Assembly (NCBI RefSeq): GCF_000369005.1
Contig: NZ_KB849763.1
Location: forward strand, 62,001 to 126,000
DNA from: Acinetobacter beijerinckii CIP 110307
GTDB taxonomy: Bacteria; Pseudomonadota; Gammaproteobacteria; Pseudomonadales; Moraxellaceae
Direction: 5' to 3'
DNA: 64,000 nt
Shown here: in pieces, positions 18,793 to 28,332 of the stretch
Layout: each line of letters starts with the position of its first letter
How positions within the stretch are numbered: position 1 is the first letter of the stretch
Notes under the pieces: model-generated
The model's database searches: none
The model's input: the letters and a program-made list of their open reading frames with translations, nothing else
Told to the model about the DNA's origin: nothing
Translations under genes and position numbers: made by a program

Positions 18793-21459
18793 ATGAGTAA
18801 TCTTAAGGTTTTAATTAAAAAACTTTCGCCAGCTACTCGCATTGCATTGGAAAAATCAGCAAACTATTGCATTAATCAATTAAATTATGAAATTGAAATT
18901 GAACACATATTGGTTGAGTTAATAAATCAAGAAGAAAAAAATGACTTACATATTTTATTAAAAAATAATAACATCTTATCCGATGAGTTAATTGATGATT
19001 TAAAAGAAAGTATATCTCAGTTACCTAAAGGTAATAATAGAACGCCTATTTTTTCAAAATCAATTATTAGATTACTCGAACAATCTTGGTTATTAGCTTC
19101 AGCTGACAATAATCCAGTAATTCGAAGTAGCCATTTATTAATTGCTCTTTTAACAGCTCCTGATTTACAGCAAATGGCTTTTAGAGCTTCAAGTTTATTT
19201 GAATTAATTCCTATAGATACAATCAAACATAAATTTCTAGATATTTGTAAAAATAGTAATGAACAATCAGCATTAGAGACTCAAACAACATCCGTTTCGC
19301 AACATGGAACTGATATATCAAATCCATCTCCTGTTAAATCACCCGCCCTTGATCAATACACCATCAATTTGACTGAAAAAGCAAAAAAAGGACAAATTGA
19401 TCCAGTAATAGGACGTGAGTTTGAAATTAGACTGATGCTCGATATTCTGATGCGACGTCGCCAAAATAATCCTATTCTAACGGGCGAGCCTGGTGTTGGT
19501 AAAACAGCTGTTGTTGAGGGTTTAGCTTTAAAAATTGCACAAGGACTAGTTCCTGAAGCACTAAAAAATGTTCATCTACACGTATTAGATATGGGTTTAT
19601 TGCAGGCTGGTGCAAGTGTAAAAGGTGAATTCGAAAATCGCTTAAAGCAAGTCATTCATGAAGTTCAAGCTTCTACTCATCCAATTATTCTATTCATTGA
19701 TGAAGCACATACCTTAATTGGTGCAGGAGGACAAGCTGGACAAAATGATGCAGCAAACCTGTTAAAACCTGCTTTAGCACGTGGAGAGTTAAGAACAATT
19801 GCAGCAACGACTTGGGCTGAATATAAACAATATTTTGAAAAAGATGCAGCTTTAAGTCGCCGCTTTCAAGTGGTAAAAGTTGATGAACCAACAGAAGATG
19901 TTGCCATTGATATGTTACGAGCCATGATTCCAGTCATGCAAAATCATTTCAATTTAAAAATTGACGATCAAGCAATTATTACAGCCGTTCAAGCTTCACA
20001 TCGTTACATTAGCGGTCGTCAACTTCCAGATAAAGCCGTAAGCGTATTGGATACTGCTGCTGCACGTGTTGCGCTGACTCAAAATGCACAACCTGTTATT
20101 TTAGATCAGCTCAAAGCACAACAACATAATTTAAAATTAGAACATCAAATTATAACGCTTGAACACCAACAGTTCCCTATTCATCAGCTACGCCTAGATG
20201 ACCTTAATCAAAAACTCTCAGGCTTAGAAACAGAAATTCAGAAAACTGAAATTAAGTGGCAACAAGAGCTTGAGTTGATCAAACAAATCCAGCAGCTTAA
20301 TACGCAAACTGAAACTGATAATACCGTACTGATTGATTCATTAAGAGCCGAATTGACACAATTACAAGGACAAAGTCCTTTGGTTTTCGAGCGTGTCAAT
20401 GCGCAGATTATTACAGAGATCATTTCAGATTGGACAGGTATTCCGATTGGAAAGATGGTCAAAGATGAAATCAAACAGATCCTAACGCTTGAAGATAAAC
20501 TCGGCGAGCGCGTCATGGGGCAAGATTATGCACTTGCTCAATTGGTTCAGGGCATTAAAACCTCAAAAGCCAAGTTAGAAGATCCAAATAAACCACAAGG
20601 CGTATTCATTCTAATTGGTCCGAGTGGTGTGGGTAAAACTGAAACGGCACTTGCCTTAGCTAATGAACTTTATGGCGGTGAGCAGCATCTTATTACGATT
20701 AATATGTCTGAATACCAAGAAGCGCATACGGTCTCATCATTAAAAGGAGCACCTCCTGGCTATGTCGGTTATGGCCAAGGTGGTGTTCTCACTGAAGCCG
20801 TTCGTCGCAACCCGTACAGCGTTGTGCTGTTAGATGAAATTGAAAAGGCACATAGCGACGTACAAGAATTGTTCTATCAAGTCTTCGATAAAGGTATGCT
20901 TGAAGATGGTGAGGGTCGTGTGATTGACTTTAAAAACACGACCATTCTATTAACTTCAAATACGGGTTCCAGTGCCATCATGCAGGCCTGTTTAAATCAA
21001 CCTGTGGAAAAATGGCCTCATGCCGAAGATTTGATTGAGCATTTAAAACCAAGTTTGTATAAGCAATTTAAGCCAGCATTTATTGGTCGTATGCGTATTG
21101 TGCCTTATTTCCCGTTGCATGATGAACTTCTAGTTCGCATCATCAAACATAAACTTGGAAAAATTGTTGATCGTATTGAAAAACAATATGCAACCAAAGT
21201 TCAATATTCAGAAGATTTAATAGACTTACTGTTAAACCGTTGCACTGAGGTCGATAGCGGTGCAAGGAATATCGATAACATACTTAACTCCACGGTCCTG
21301 CCAGCTTTAGCTACTAAAATTTTAATTGCTTTAGCTGAGCATAAATTGCCAAAGTTAATTGTTATCGATACCCAAGATGATGAAATCACTTATCAATTAG
21401 ATCCTGTGAAAAAGGCGACTAAAACACGATCGACTAAAAAGATTAAAGCAGAAGTTTAA
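18793..21459 (+). CDS. clpV: T6SS AAA+ ATPase ClpV (TssH)
   Basis: 888 residues, the ClpB/ClpV layout. An N-terminal Clp repeat domain spans about 1-150. AAA-1 has Walker A GEPGVGKT (231-238) and Walker B LFIDEAH (about 300). A middle coiled coil lies near 440-520, and AAA-2 has Walker A GPSGVGKT (from 609) and VVLLDEIEKAH. It disassembles contracted TssBC sheath for reuse. The first 500 bases are more AT-rich than the rest. The C-terminal tail is lysine-rich. First gene of the plus arm. Confidence 0.96.
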   Translation: MSNLKVLIKKLSPATRIALEKSANYCINQLNYEIEIEHILVELINQEEKNDLHILLKNNNILSDELIDDLKESISQLPKGNNRTPIFSKSIIRLLEQSWLLASADNNPVIRSSHLLIALLTAPDLQQMAFRASSLFELIPIDTIKHKFLDICKNSNEQSALETQTTSVSQHGTDISNPSPVKSPALDQYTINLTEKAKKGQIDPVIGREFEIRLMLDILMRRRQNNPILTGEPGVGKTAVVEGLALKIAQGLVPEALKNVHLHVLDMGLLQAGASVKGEFENRLKQVIHEVQASTHPIILFIDEAHTLIGAGGQAGQNDAANLLKPALARGELRTIAATTWAEYKQYFEKDAALSRRFQVVKVDEPTEDVAIDMLRAMIPVMQNHFNLKIDDQAIITAVQASHRYISGRQLPDKAVSVLDTAAARVALTQNAQPVILDQLKAQQHNLKLEHQIITLEHQQFPIHQLRLDDLNQKLSGLETEIQKTEIKWQQELELIKQIQQLNTQTETDNTVLIDSLRAELTQLQGQSPLVFERVNAQIITEIISDWTGIPIGKMVKDEIKQILTLEDKLGERVMGQDYALAQLVQGIKTSKAKLEDPNKPQGVFILIGPSGVGKTETALALANELYGGEQHLITINMSEYQEAHTVSSLKGAPPGYVGYGQGGVLTEAVRRNPYSVVLLDEIEKAHSDVQELFYQVFDKGMLEDGEGRVIDFKNTTILLTSNTGSSAIMQACLNQPVEKWPHAEDLIEHLKPSLYKQFKPAFIGRMRIVPYFPLHDELLVRIIKHKLGKIVDRIEKQYATKVQYSEDLIDLLLNRCTEVDSGARNIDNILNSTVLPALATKILIALAEHKLPKLIVIDTQDDEITYQLDPVKKATKTRSTKKIKAEV

Positions 21460-21490
21460 AATTTAAGATTGAGCTGAATGTGTGAAACAT

Positions 21491-22579
21491 ATGGATATTT
21501 TATCTTTATTAACGCCAATTAATGAGCAGTCACCTTGTGGTGAGGATTACTCATTTTCCAATGAGTTTCACGCTATCAAAAAAGCAAGGACCCAAGATGA
21601 TGTATTACTTGATCAAGGGGATTGGGTAACTGAACCTAAACAAGCTGATTGGGATTTTGTCGCAACCACGTCAATTAATTTATTACAATCTAAAAGTAAA
21701 GATATCCGTTTACTTACATGGCTTACTGAAGCTTGGGCAAATTTATATGGTTTTAAAGGAATTAGCAAAAGCATTGAACTTAGTCACCACCTTCTAGAAC
21801 AATATTGGTTAACCTTACACCCAGAAGTTGAAGACGATGATTTAGACCAACGTATTGGTTTATTACAAGGTTTAATTAATCAGTTGCCTTTACTCATCAA
21901 AAAAGTTTCTTTAAATAATCATGCACCTTTTTACCATTTACTTGATTATGACAATTTTCTTTATCATGAAAATATTCGCCGTAAACAAAGTGATGATTAT
22001 GATGCCTCAACTAATCCAACTGAATTAGAACAGTTTGAACAAGCATTATCGAATACTGATAAAAATTTTCAGCGTGAAAACTATCAACATTTCACCGAAA
22101 TCTTGCAACAATGGACGACATTGAAGCAAGTTTTAGATGACTTACTTGGTCTAGATTCGCCAAGTTTTGCTTCAATCGACTCTAGTTTAGATACCATTCA
22201 TAACACTCTAAAAAAGATTTATAAAACCGATCTGTTTGAGCAAACAACTCAAGCAGTGATTGCAGAGACCAACACATCATCACCGATGGTACAGCAAGTA
22301 ATGACACAATCCTCTGCACGTCAAAATCAACTCTCTTTTCAGCCTCAATTTCAATCACATGTTGAAAATAGAGAACAGGCTATGCAAGTTCTACAAGAAA
22401 TCGCGACTTATTTTCAAAAGAATGAGCCACATAGTCCTGTCAGCTATATGCTGCAAAAAACCATCAAGTGGAGCCAAATGCCTTTACATGAATGGTTGAC
22501 TCAAGTCATTAAAGATGAACATCCACTCCAAATGTTACATGATACTCTCGGCGTTCAACCAAAGAATGAATACGAATAA
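21491..22579 (+). CDS. tssA: T6SS baseplate/sheath organiser TssA
   Basis: 362 residues from the ATG at 21491; an in-frame GTG nine bases upstream is a weaker choice. The N-terminal ImpA-type domain carries the usual LLTPINEQSPCGEDYSF start and the DWDFVATTS...LLTWLTEAW segment. The acidic ...EVEDDDLDQRIGLL region ends this domain, which matches the conserved region of all TssA classes. TssA primes tube-sheath polymerisation at the baseplate or distal end. It lies between clpV and tssK, as in other Acinetobacter loci. Confidence 0.9.
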   Translation: MDILSLLTPINEQSPCGEDYSFSNEFHAIKKARTQDDVLLDQGDWVTEPKQADWDFVATTSINLLQSKSKDIRLLTWLTEAWANLYGFKGISKSIELSHHLLEQYWLTLHPEVEDDDLDQRIGLLQGLINQLPLLIKKVSLNNHAPFYHLLDYDNFLYHENIRRKQSDDYDASTNPTELEQFEQALSNTDKNFQRENYQHFTEILQQWTTLKQVLDDLLGLDSPSFASIDSSLDTIHNTLKKIYKTDLFEQTTQAVIAETNTSSPMVQQVMTQSSARQNQLSFQPQFQSHVENREQAMQVLQEIATYFQKNEPHSPVSYMLQKTIKWSQMPLHEWLTQVIKDEHPLQMLHDTLGVQPKNEYE

Positions 22580-22594
22580 TTGTTGGTAAAGCAT

Positions 22595-23959
22595 ATGTTT
22601 AAAGCAGAAAAAATTCTTTGGGGTGAAGGCTTATTTCTAAGACCACAACACTTCCAAGTTCAAGATACTTATCATGAACAACGTTTGAATCATACAGTAC
22701 GAGCTTTAGTTCCTTACGCATATGGAATACAAAAGCTTAAATTTGATGAGATTCAACTATCCACCCATATATTGGCTTTAGAGACAGTGGAAATCATTTG
22801 GCAAGATGGTGAAATTTATCATGCCCCTGCACAGGATCTTTTACCAGAACCTTTATTGCTTGATGATTTGAATTTACACAGTGAAATGATTGTTTATCTT
22901 GCACTTCCTATTTTACAAGCCAACAAGAAGAATATTGCAGATGATACTCGAATGCTTTCGAGTCGATATCATAACTATTTAAATGAAACACATGATTTAT
23001 TTACAGATGCTAGTCCAGCTGAACTGAATTTTTTACGTCGCCGCGCTGAATTTAAATTACTTCAACCACATATCCAACCCACCCAAGATCTCGATGGTTT
23101 TATATATTTAGCTATAGGTAAATTAAAACGTCATAGTTCTAGTAATTTTGAATTAGATCATAAATTTATTCCCCCAATTTTACATATTTCTGCTTCAGAA
23201 ACGTTAATTAATAACTTAAAACGCACGCTTAACGTTATTAAAGCCAAAATTAAAACCATCCAAAGTAACAATCGTGAAAATGAGCAAAAACTGATTGAAT
23301 TTCGCTCTGGTGATATTGTTTCGTTCTGGTTGATCAATGCTTTAAATACTGCCTATGCTGGATTAAATCACCTTCTACAATATCCACTAATCCACCCTGA
23401 ACGTTTATTCTCAGAATTGTTACGTTTAACCGGTTCTTTGCTGACGTTCTCTACCGCCTATGATGTTGATCATTTACCACAGTATAAACATCATCAGTTA
23501 CAAGACAGTTTTCAGCAGCTTGATCTCATTCTAAGGGACTTACTCGATACGATTATTTCAAGTCGTTATTTTAGTATTAGCTTAAAGGAAACTCGACCTT
23601 CTTATTGGGTTGGTAGTCTTGAATCCGACAAAATTACACGTGATACTCGTTTATACGTTGCTGTTTCAAGCAGTATGATGCAAACACATGAACTCATTCA
23701 GATTGTACCTGTACGATTTAAAGTAGGTAGCACAATAGATGTTGAACAACGCGTCATTGCAGCTCTCCCTGCTGTTCCCCTACACCATTTAATGCAAGTT
23801 CCAACCGCAATTCCTGTACGTTCCGGTGTGAGTTATTTTGAAATAGAACCGCATCATGAGCTTTATCAACGTATGCTTGAGTCTGAGTCGATCTGTATTT
23901 ATGTTCCTGCTGGATTTCAAGATATTAGTATTGAACTTATTGCTGTAATGAATACTTAA
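22595..23959 (+). CDS. tssK: T6SS baseplate protein TssK
   Basis: 454 residues from the ATG at 22595. The signature KILWGEGLFLRPQHFQ begins at residue 4, which supports this start over the TTG at 22580. TssK trimers link the baseplate to TssL/TssM through their neck and head domains. The gene begins 15 bases after tssA and is followed 10 bases later by tssL, so these form one operon. The length and the conserved HELIQIVPVRFKVGS-type C-terminal segment are normal. Confidence 0.95.
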   Translation: MFKAEKILWGEGLFLRPQHFQVQDTYHEQRLNHTVRALVPYAYGIQKLKFDEIQLSTHILALETVEIIWQDGEIYHAPAQDLLPEPLLLDDLNLHSEMIVYLALPILQANKKNIADDTRMLSSRYHNYLNETHDLFTDASPAELNFLRRRAEFKLLQPHIQPTQDLDGFIYLAIGKLKRHSSSNFELDHKFIPPILHISASETLINNLKRTLNVIKAKIKTIQSNNRENEQKLIEFRSGDIVSFWLINALNTAYAGLNHLLQYPLIHPERLFSELLRLTGSLLTFSTAYDVDHLPQYKHHQLQDSFQQLDLILRDLLDTIISSRYFSISLKETRPSYWVGSLESDKITRDTRLYVAVSSSMMQTHELIQIVPVRFKVGSTIDVEQRVIAALPAVPLHHLMQVPTAIPVRSGVSYFEIEPHHELYQRMLESESICIYVPAGFQDISIELIAVMNT

Positions 23960-23969
23960 GAGAAGAAAA

Positions 23970-24776
23970 ATGACTCAACATCCGACAGGTATTCCTTCTT
24001 TATTTGATGATGGAAAAATTGGTTCTGGTTTGCCAAAATCTGAGCAACAAAATAAATTGCAAGTGACGAACTTGATTGATTTATTACATGATGGATTCTA
24101 TTTAGTTTTCTTAATTCGTAACCGTTATATTCCATCTAATCCAACTGAATTCCGTGAAAAAATCTTAGAGCTATTAAATCGTTTTGAACAACAAGCCAAA
24201 AGACTTCAATTTACTGCTGATGATATTCACGATGCAAAATATGCTTTTTGTGCATTAATTGATGAAACAATCGCAACCCAACAAGATGCAGCATATTTCA
24301 ATTTACAAAATAGTTGGTTAATTAGTCCATTACAGTTGAGCCTATTTGGATCTCAACTCGCTGGTTATCGTTTCTTTGAAATATTGGAACAAATAAGAAG
24401 CAAAGGTAAGGAACGTTTAGCATCTCTTGAAGTTTTTCATTATTGCTTACTTTTAGGATTTCAAGGTAAATATCGATTAGAGTCAATTGAGAGTTTAAAT
24501 CATCTCGTTGCACGCGTTGGCGATGAAATTGATTACCTTAAAGGAAAAAAAGCTGCTTTCTCACCTTTTGCAGCCATACCAGATCAAATTAAACATATTA
24601 TCCATCATGAGCTTCCCTTTTTCTGGATACTGATCTTTTTATTGTTATTTGCATTATTGACTTTTGCGGGATTGAAATACTTGCTTTCTACACAAAATGA
24701 AACTGCTTTAATGCCTTATCAAAATGTGATTTCTGCACCAGCAGAAGAAGCACATATTACGATCCATTTGCCTTAG
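23970..24776 (+). CDS. tssL: T6SS inner-membrane protein TssL (DotU/IcmH), short form
   Basis: 268 residues. The cytoplasmic helical bundle has LIDLLHDGFYLVFLIRN, AKYAFCALIDETI and the FEILEQI / LEVFHYCLLLGFQGKY signature. One C-terminal membrane segment (about 211-232, FFWILIFLLLFALLTF) is followed by a short periplasmic tail. There is no OmpA-like peptidoglycan-binding domain, so wall anchoring must come from elsewhere, perhaps the OmpA-domain protein in the other arm. A good ribosome site (AGAAG) lies upstream. Confidence 0.94.
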   Translation: MTQHPTGIPSLFDDGKIGSGLPKSEQQNKLQVTNLIDLLHDGFYLVFLIRNRYIPSNPTEFREKILELLNRFEQQAKRLQFTADDIHDAKYAFCALIDETIATQQDAAYFNLQNSWLISPLQLSLFGSQLAGYRFFEILEQIRSKGKERLASLEVFHYCLLLGFQGKYRLESIESLNHLVARVGDEIDYLKGKKAAFSPFAAIPDQIKHIIHHELPFFWILIFLLLFALLTFAGLKYLLSTQNETALMPYQNVISAPAEEAHITIHLP

Positions 24777-24786
24777 TTGATAACCT

Positions 24787-25401
24787 ATGACTCAGGAAAG
24801 AACAACTTCTTTGCGCATATTACAGACCAATAAGAAAAAAACTTTATCGCCTGTAATTTATATAATGATTGGATTTATTTCAGGGATAATTTTTACTTCG
24901 CTGATTTTCTTTGTTTTTGCTATGGGTTCAAATTCTACCGATACAGCAATGCCACAGCAAGAACAAGCAATAGAAGAAAATCCAACCGTTCTGCCGAATT
25001 CAAAAACGCCAACTCAAAATAAAGATGAGATTGCGACTATTCAGCACGAAACAACAGAACCCGTTGAAGAGAATAATATTGCTCAACCAGGCAGTAATGA
25101 TTTAAGCAAATTCTTCCAACGCACACCAGCAGCAGCAGCGCCTGCTCCGAGTGCGCAGCAAACTTCCCCTTTTGCCAATGAGCCAAATGCCAAACCACAA
25201 CAAAAGGTAGTACCCGTAAAATCACCGCAAGAGAAAAATGAAACCGTGCCAGTGGTGACAAATAAAACCGTGAAGCCAGTAACCCCTCAACCAGCCAAAG
25301 CCGCTCCAATAAAAGAGCCTGAAGCTGAAGTAGAAGCACCTGAAGCAACTGTACAAATTAAAGTGACTCAAAAACCATTTGCTGTTAATGAACTCAAATA
25401 A
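24787..25401 (+). CDS. Acinetobacter T6SS accessory protein, single membrane span and Pro-rich tail
   Basis: 204 residues. A basic N-terminus (LQTNKKKTLSP) is followed by one membrane segment at about 22-46 and then a long low-complexity periplasmic region rich in Pro, Ala, Gln, Glu and Thr. It ends in a short ordered piece, VQIKVTQKPFAVNELK. I recognise no domain. The architecture is that of a spacer that could cross the periplasm, like TonB- or SPOR-type anchors. It sits between tssL and tagX with 10- and 3-base gaps, so it is part of the T6SS operon. Function unknown; a membrane-complex role is inference. Confidence 0.7.
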   Translation: MTQERTTSLRILQTNKKKTLSPVIYIMIGFISGIIFTSLIFFVFAMGSNSTDTAMPQQEQAIEENPTVLPNSKTPTQNKDEIATIQHETTEPVEENNIAQPGSNDLSKFFQRTPAAAAPAPSAQQTSPFANEPNAKPQQKVVPVKSPQEKNETVPVVTNKTVKPVTPQPAKAAPIKEPEAEVEAPEATVQIKVTQKPFAVNELK

Positions 25402-25404
25402 AAA

Positions 25405-26373
25405 ATGATTTGGTTTATCTTCTTCTGCTTCGTTGCAGTTGCGATTGGATTGACGTTGTTCATGTCTTACGAGTTACGTCATAAATCCAAACAATTATTG
25501 CAATCACTGCTTCCAAGCGGGAAAAAGAAAATCGTCAACGCTATGCAGTTCGCAGAGAACATGCATCAAGCAGCTTCGCCAGAAAAACTACAATCTCATT
25601 GGCATCTACAACAATGGTGGGTTTTAATAGCAGGCTTCTTTTTATTTGCCAGTATTCTAATTTTTGCGTTTACACGCCCGATCAATTCCACACGAATTGA
25701 AGCTGAGTATTTAAAAGAGACCGACACACAGATTTATAGTTTGCTCAATGGTGAAATCCTCAGTCCACCACCCGATGTTGACAATACCCTGATCCAAGAT
25801 GCAATTATAGAAGCAACTCGTCTAGAACAAGCATATCAAGCACAGCACCCTACAGATCCGAGTATTGATGCATCTCAAATTGAAATTCCAATTACACATT
25901 CACATGGCAGTTTGGACTCATCTTTAGTTGATCGTAAATGGGATAAAATCAATCCTCGTTATAAACAACGCCTACTCATGGTATTCAAAATCATGAAAGA
26001 ACAGCATGGTTATGAACTTGTATTATTAGAAGGCTATCGAAGTCCATCTCGTCAAAATATGTTAGCAGGTAATCCAAATACGACCAGAGCTAAGGGCTAT
26101 CAAAGTTATCACCAATTTGGCTTAGCCGCAGATGTTGCCTTTAAAAGGAATGGAAAAGTTGTAATTACTGAACGTGATCCATGGGCTATGCGAGGCTATG
26201 AATTATATGGGCAAGTTGCCGAATCCGTAGGTTTAACGTGGGGCGGACGATGGAAATCAATCAAAGACTATGGGCATACAGAGTATCGAATGCCAGGTCT
26301 AAGGAAAACCAAAGAAATGGCAGATCAACTGATTGCCGAAGGACAAATCGTCGCAAATAATAACGTATCGTAA
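25405..26373 (+). CDS. tagX: TagX, M15-family peptidoglycan peptidase of the T6SS
   Basis: 322 residues with two N-terminal membrane segments (about 2-22 and 67-90) and a periplasmic C-terminal M15/VanY-like domain. Zinc-site motifs are visible: SYHQFGLAADVAF (His and Asp) and YGHTEYR (His), with LLEGYRSPSRQN in the substrate region. In A. baumannii, TagX was described as an L,D-endopeptidase required for T6SS, opening the cell wall to let the apparatus insert. Last gene of the plus arm. The start is three bases after the preceding stop. Confidence 0.92.
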   Translation: MIWFIFFCFVAVAIGLTLFMSYELRHKSKQLLQSLLPSGKKKIVNAMQFAENMHQAASPEKLQSHWHLQQWWVLIAGFFLFASILIFAFTRPINSTRIEAEYLKETDTQIYSLLNGEILSPPPDVDNTLIQDAIIEATRLEQAYQAQHPTDPSIDASQIEIPITHSHGSLDSSLVDRKWDKINPRYKQRLLMVFKIMKEQHGYELVLLEGYRSPSRQNMLAGNPNTTRAKGYQSYHQFGLAADVAFKRNGKVVITERDPWAMRGYELYGQVAESVGLTWGGRWKSIKDYGHTEYRMPGLRKTKEMADQLIAEGQIVANNNVS

Positions 26374-26396
26374 AAAAACCACATCAGGAGATGTGG
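26371..26396 (-). terminator. Hairpin with T-run only on the minus strand, after tagX
   Basis: CCACATC (26379-26385), loop AGGA, GATGTGG (26390-26396): a perfect 7-pair stem. The flanking A-run (26372-26378) gives a T-tract only for minus-strand transcripts. For tagX transcripts the stem has no downstream T-run, so it may only stabilise the 3' end. No minus-strand gene directly upstream explains it. Confidence 0.4.
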
Positions 26397-26613
26397 CAAA
26401 AGGTGTAGCTGTGCTTGAACAGTCATACTGTATTTTTAGAATAAAGTTCTAAACTTAATTTAATATTAATTCGAAATGAGTTGCCTAAAACAAAGCCTCA
26501 CCTTGCCTTCCCCGATCAAATAACTTTTAAATAAACGCATTTTAGGATAATGAAGATATTCACAAGAATTTGACAACAATCGAACTATATTCAAATTTTT
26601 AAGCATAAAGATC

Positions 26614-28143
26614 ATGCGCTACGGTTTAATTTTAGGTGATCAGCTTTCAGAGCAAATTGCCACACTCAAAGCACTTGATAAAGACCAAGACATAATTTTG
26701 ATGGCAGAGCTAGTTGAAGAAGCGACCTATGTAAAACACCATCCTCAGAAAATTGCACTGATTTTCAGTGCAATGCGTCATTTTGCAAAATCCTTAAAAG
26801 CACAAGGCTGGAAGATTCGTTACCAAGCTTTTGATCGTACACAAGCAGCTCAAGGATTTGTTGATTTTGTCCAAGCGCAATTAGAAAAAAACTCAGCTGA
26901 TGCTTTAGTGATTACTGAAAGTGGAGAGTTTCGTTTACAGCAGGCGATTGAAACTACATGGTCTAGTCAACTTCAAATTCCAATACATATTCTAAGAGAT
27001 GATCGTTTCTTTTGTTCTAAAAATGAATTTAAGCAATGGGGTTCTTCTTCTAGAATATTACGCATGGAATTTTTCTACCGAAAGCTCAGGCATAAAACTG
27101 GCTATTTAATGGATGGCAATAAACCAGTCGGTGGTAAATGGAACTATGACATCGAGAATAGACAAGCTTGGAATGCTCAGGATTCAATACCTCTAGCATT
27201 AGAATTTGATCGAGATCAAATCGATTTAGATGTGATTGAATTGGTGAAAGCAGAATTTCAAGATCATATTGGTCAAATCAACCATTTCAACTGGGCAACA
27301 ACACGTCAACAAGCGCTGCAAGCACTCGATTATTTTATCCAGCATCAATTAATCCATTTTGGTCAATATCAAGATGCACTGGTCCACAATCAAGATTATA
27401 TGTTTCATAGCCTACTTGCTCCCTATTTAAATTGTGGATTACTCTCTCCCAAAGAGGTTTGCGATGCAGCACAACAGGCATATTTTGAAGATCGTGTACC
27501 GCTAAATACTGCTGAGGGCTTTATCCGTCAAATCTTGGGATGGCGCGAATTTATTCGAGGCATATATTGGTTAAAAATGCCAAGTTATTCTGAGTTAAAT
27601 GAACTACAGGCAGATCGAGAACTTCCTGCATATTTTTGGACAGCAAACACTAAAATGGAATGTATGCGTGAATGTATAAGAAATTCTTTAGAAAATGCTT
27701 ATGCACACCATATACAACGATTAATGGTGATTGGAAACTTCACTTTATTAAATGGTATCTCGCCAAAACAAGTAAATGATTGGTATTTGAGTGTATATGC
27801 AGATGCTTTTGAATGGGTGCAATTACCGAACACACATGGCATGGTTTTATTTGCTGATGGTGGTCTTGTTGCAAGTAAACCTTATGCAGCATCTGGTAAT
27901 TATATTCATAAGATGTCCAACTACTGTCAAAACTGTCACTACAATGTCAAAACCAAAACTGAACAGGATAGCTGCCCTTTCAATAGCTTATATTGGAATT
28001 TCTTAGCCAAACATCGCATTTTCTTTAGCTCCAATCCCAGAATGTCAATGATGTATAAACAATGGGATAAGCTTAGCCTAGATGATCAAAACACCATTTT
28101 GACACATGTGGATGATCTACAAAAACGTATTGAAGAACTCTAA
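26614..28143 (+). CDS. FeS-containing bacterial (6-4) photolyase / cryptochrome-related protein
   Basis: 509 residues of the deoxyribodipyrimidine photolyase-related family (FeS-BCP). It starts YGLILGDQLSEQI as family members do. Four cysteines for the [4Fe-4S] cluster are at 350, 438, 441 and 454, the same numbering I recall for Agrobacterium PhrB, an experimentally shown (6-4) photolyase. The FAD domain includes FIRQILGWREFIRGIYW and the late SKPYAASGNYIHKMSNYC motif. It repairs UV (6-4) lesions using light. A DUF2256 gene follows after two bases. Confidence 0.9.
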   Translation: MRYGLILGDQLSEQIATLKALDKDQDIILMAELVEEATYVKHHPQKIALIFSAMRHFAKSLKAQGWKIRYQAFDRTQAAQGFVDFVQAQLEKNSADALVITESGEFRLQQAIETTWSSQLQIPIHILRDDRFFCSKNEFKQWGSSSRILRMEFFYRKLRHKTGYLMDGNKPVGGKWNYDIENRQAWNAQDSIPLALEFDRDQIDLDVIELVKAEFQDHIGQINHFNWATTRQQALQALDYFIQHQLIHFGQYQDALVHNQDYMFHSLLAPYLNCGLLSPKEVCDAAQQAYFEDRVPLNTAEGFIRQILGWREFIRGIYWLKMPSYSELNELQADRELPAYFWTANTKMECMRECIRNSLENAYAHHIQRLMVIGNFTLLNGISPKQVNDWYLSVYADAFEWVQLPNTHGMVLFADGGLVASKPYAASGNYIHKMSNYCQNCHYNVKTKTEQDSCPFNSLYWNFLAKHRIFFSSNPRMSMMYKQWDKLSLDDQNTILTHVDDLQKRIEEL

Positions 28144-28145
28144 TC

Positions 28146-28331
28146 ATGCATAAGAAAGTTCATTTACCTGAAAAAATTTGTGCTTATTGTTTACGTCCTT
28201 TCTCATGGCGAAAGAAATGGGAACGATGCTGGGATGACGTTAAATATTGCTCTAAAAAATGCAAATCACAAACAAAGCATATTACAAATCAGACATCTAA
28301 CACGCAGATGCCTGATGAGTTTTTTAAATGA
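28146..28331 (+). CDS. DUF2256 zinc-binding small protein
   Basis: 61 residues containing the DUF2256 pattern KICAYCLRPFSWRKKWERCW followed by VKYCSKKC. Six cysteines are arranged as two or more zinc-ligand pairs. The gene starts two bases after the photolyase stop and must be co-transcribed. DUF2256 proteins are often found beside or fused to cryptochrome/photolyase-like genes, so a supporting role in photolyase function or FeS handling is a fair inference, not shown. An alternative overlapping frame at 28180 has no family features. Confidence 0.85.
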   Translation: MHKKVHLPEKICAYCLRPFSWRKKWERCWDDVKYCSKKCKSQTKHITNQTSNTQMPDEFFK

Positions 28332-28332
28332 A

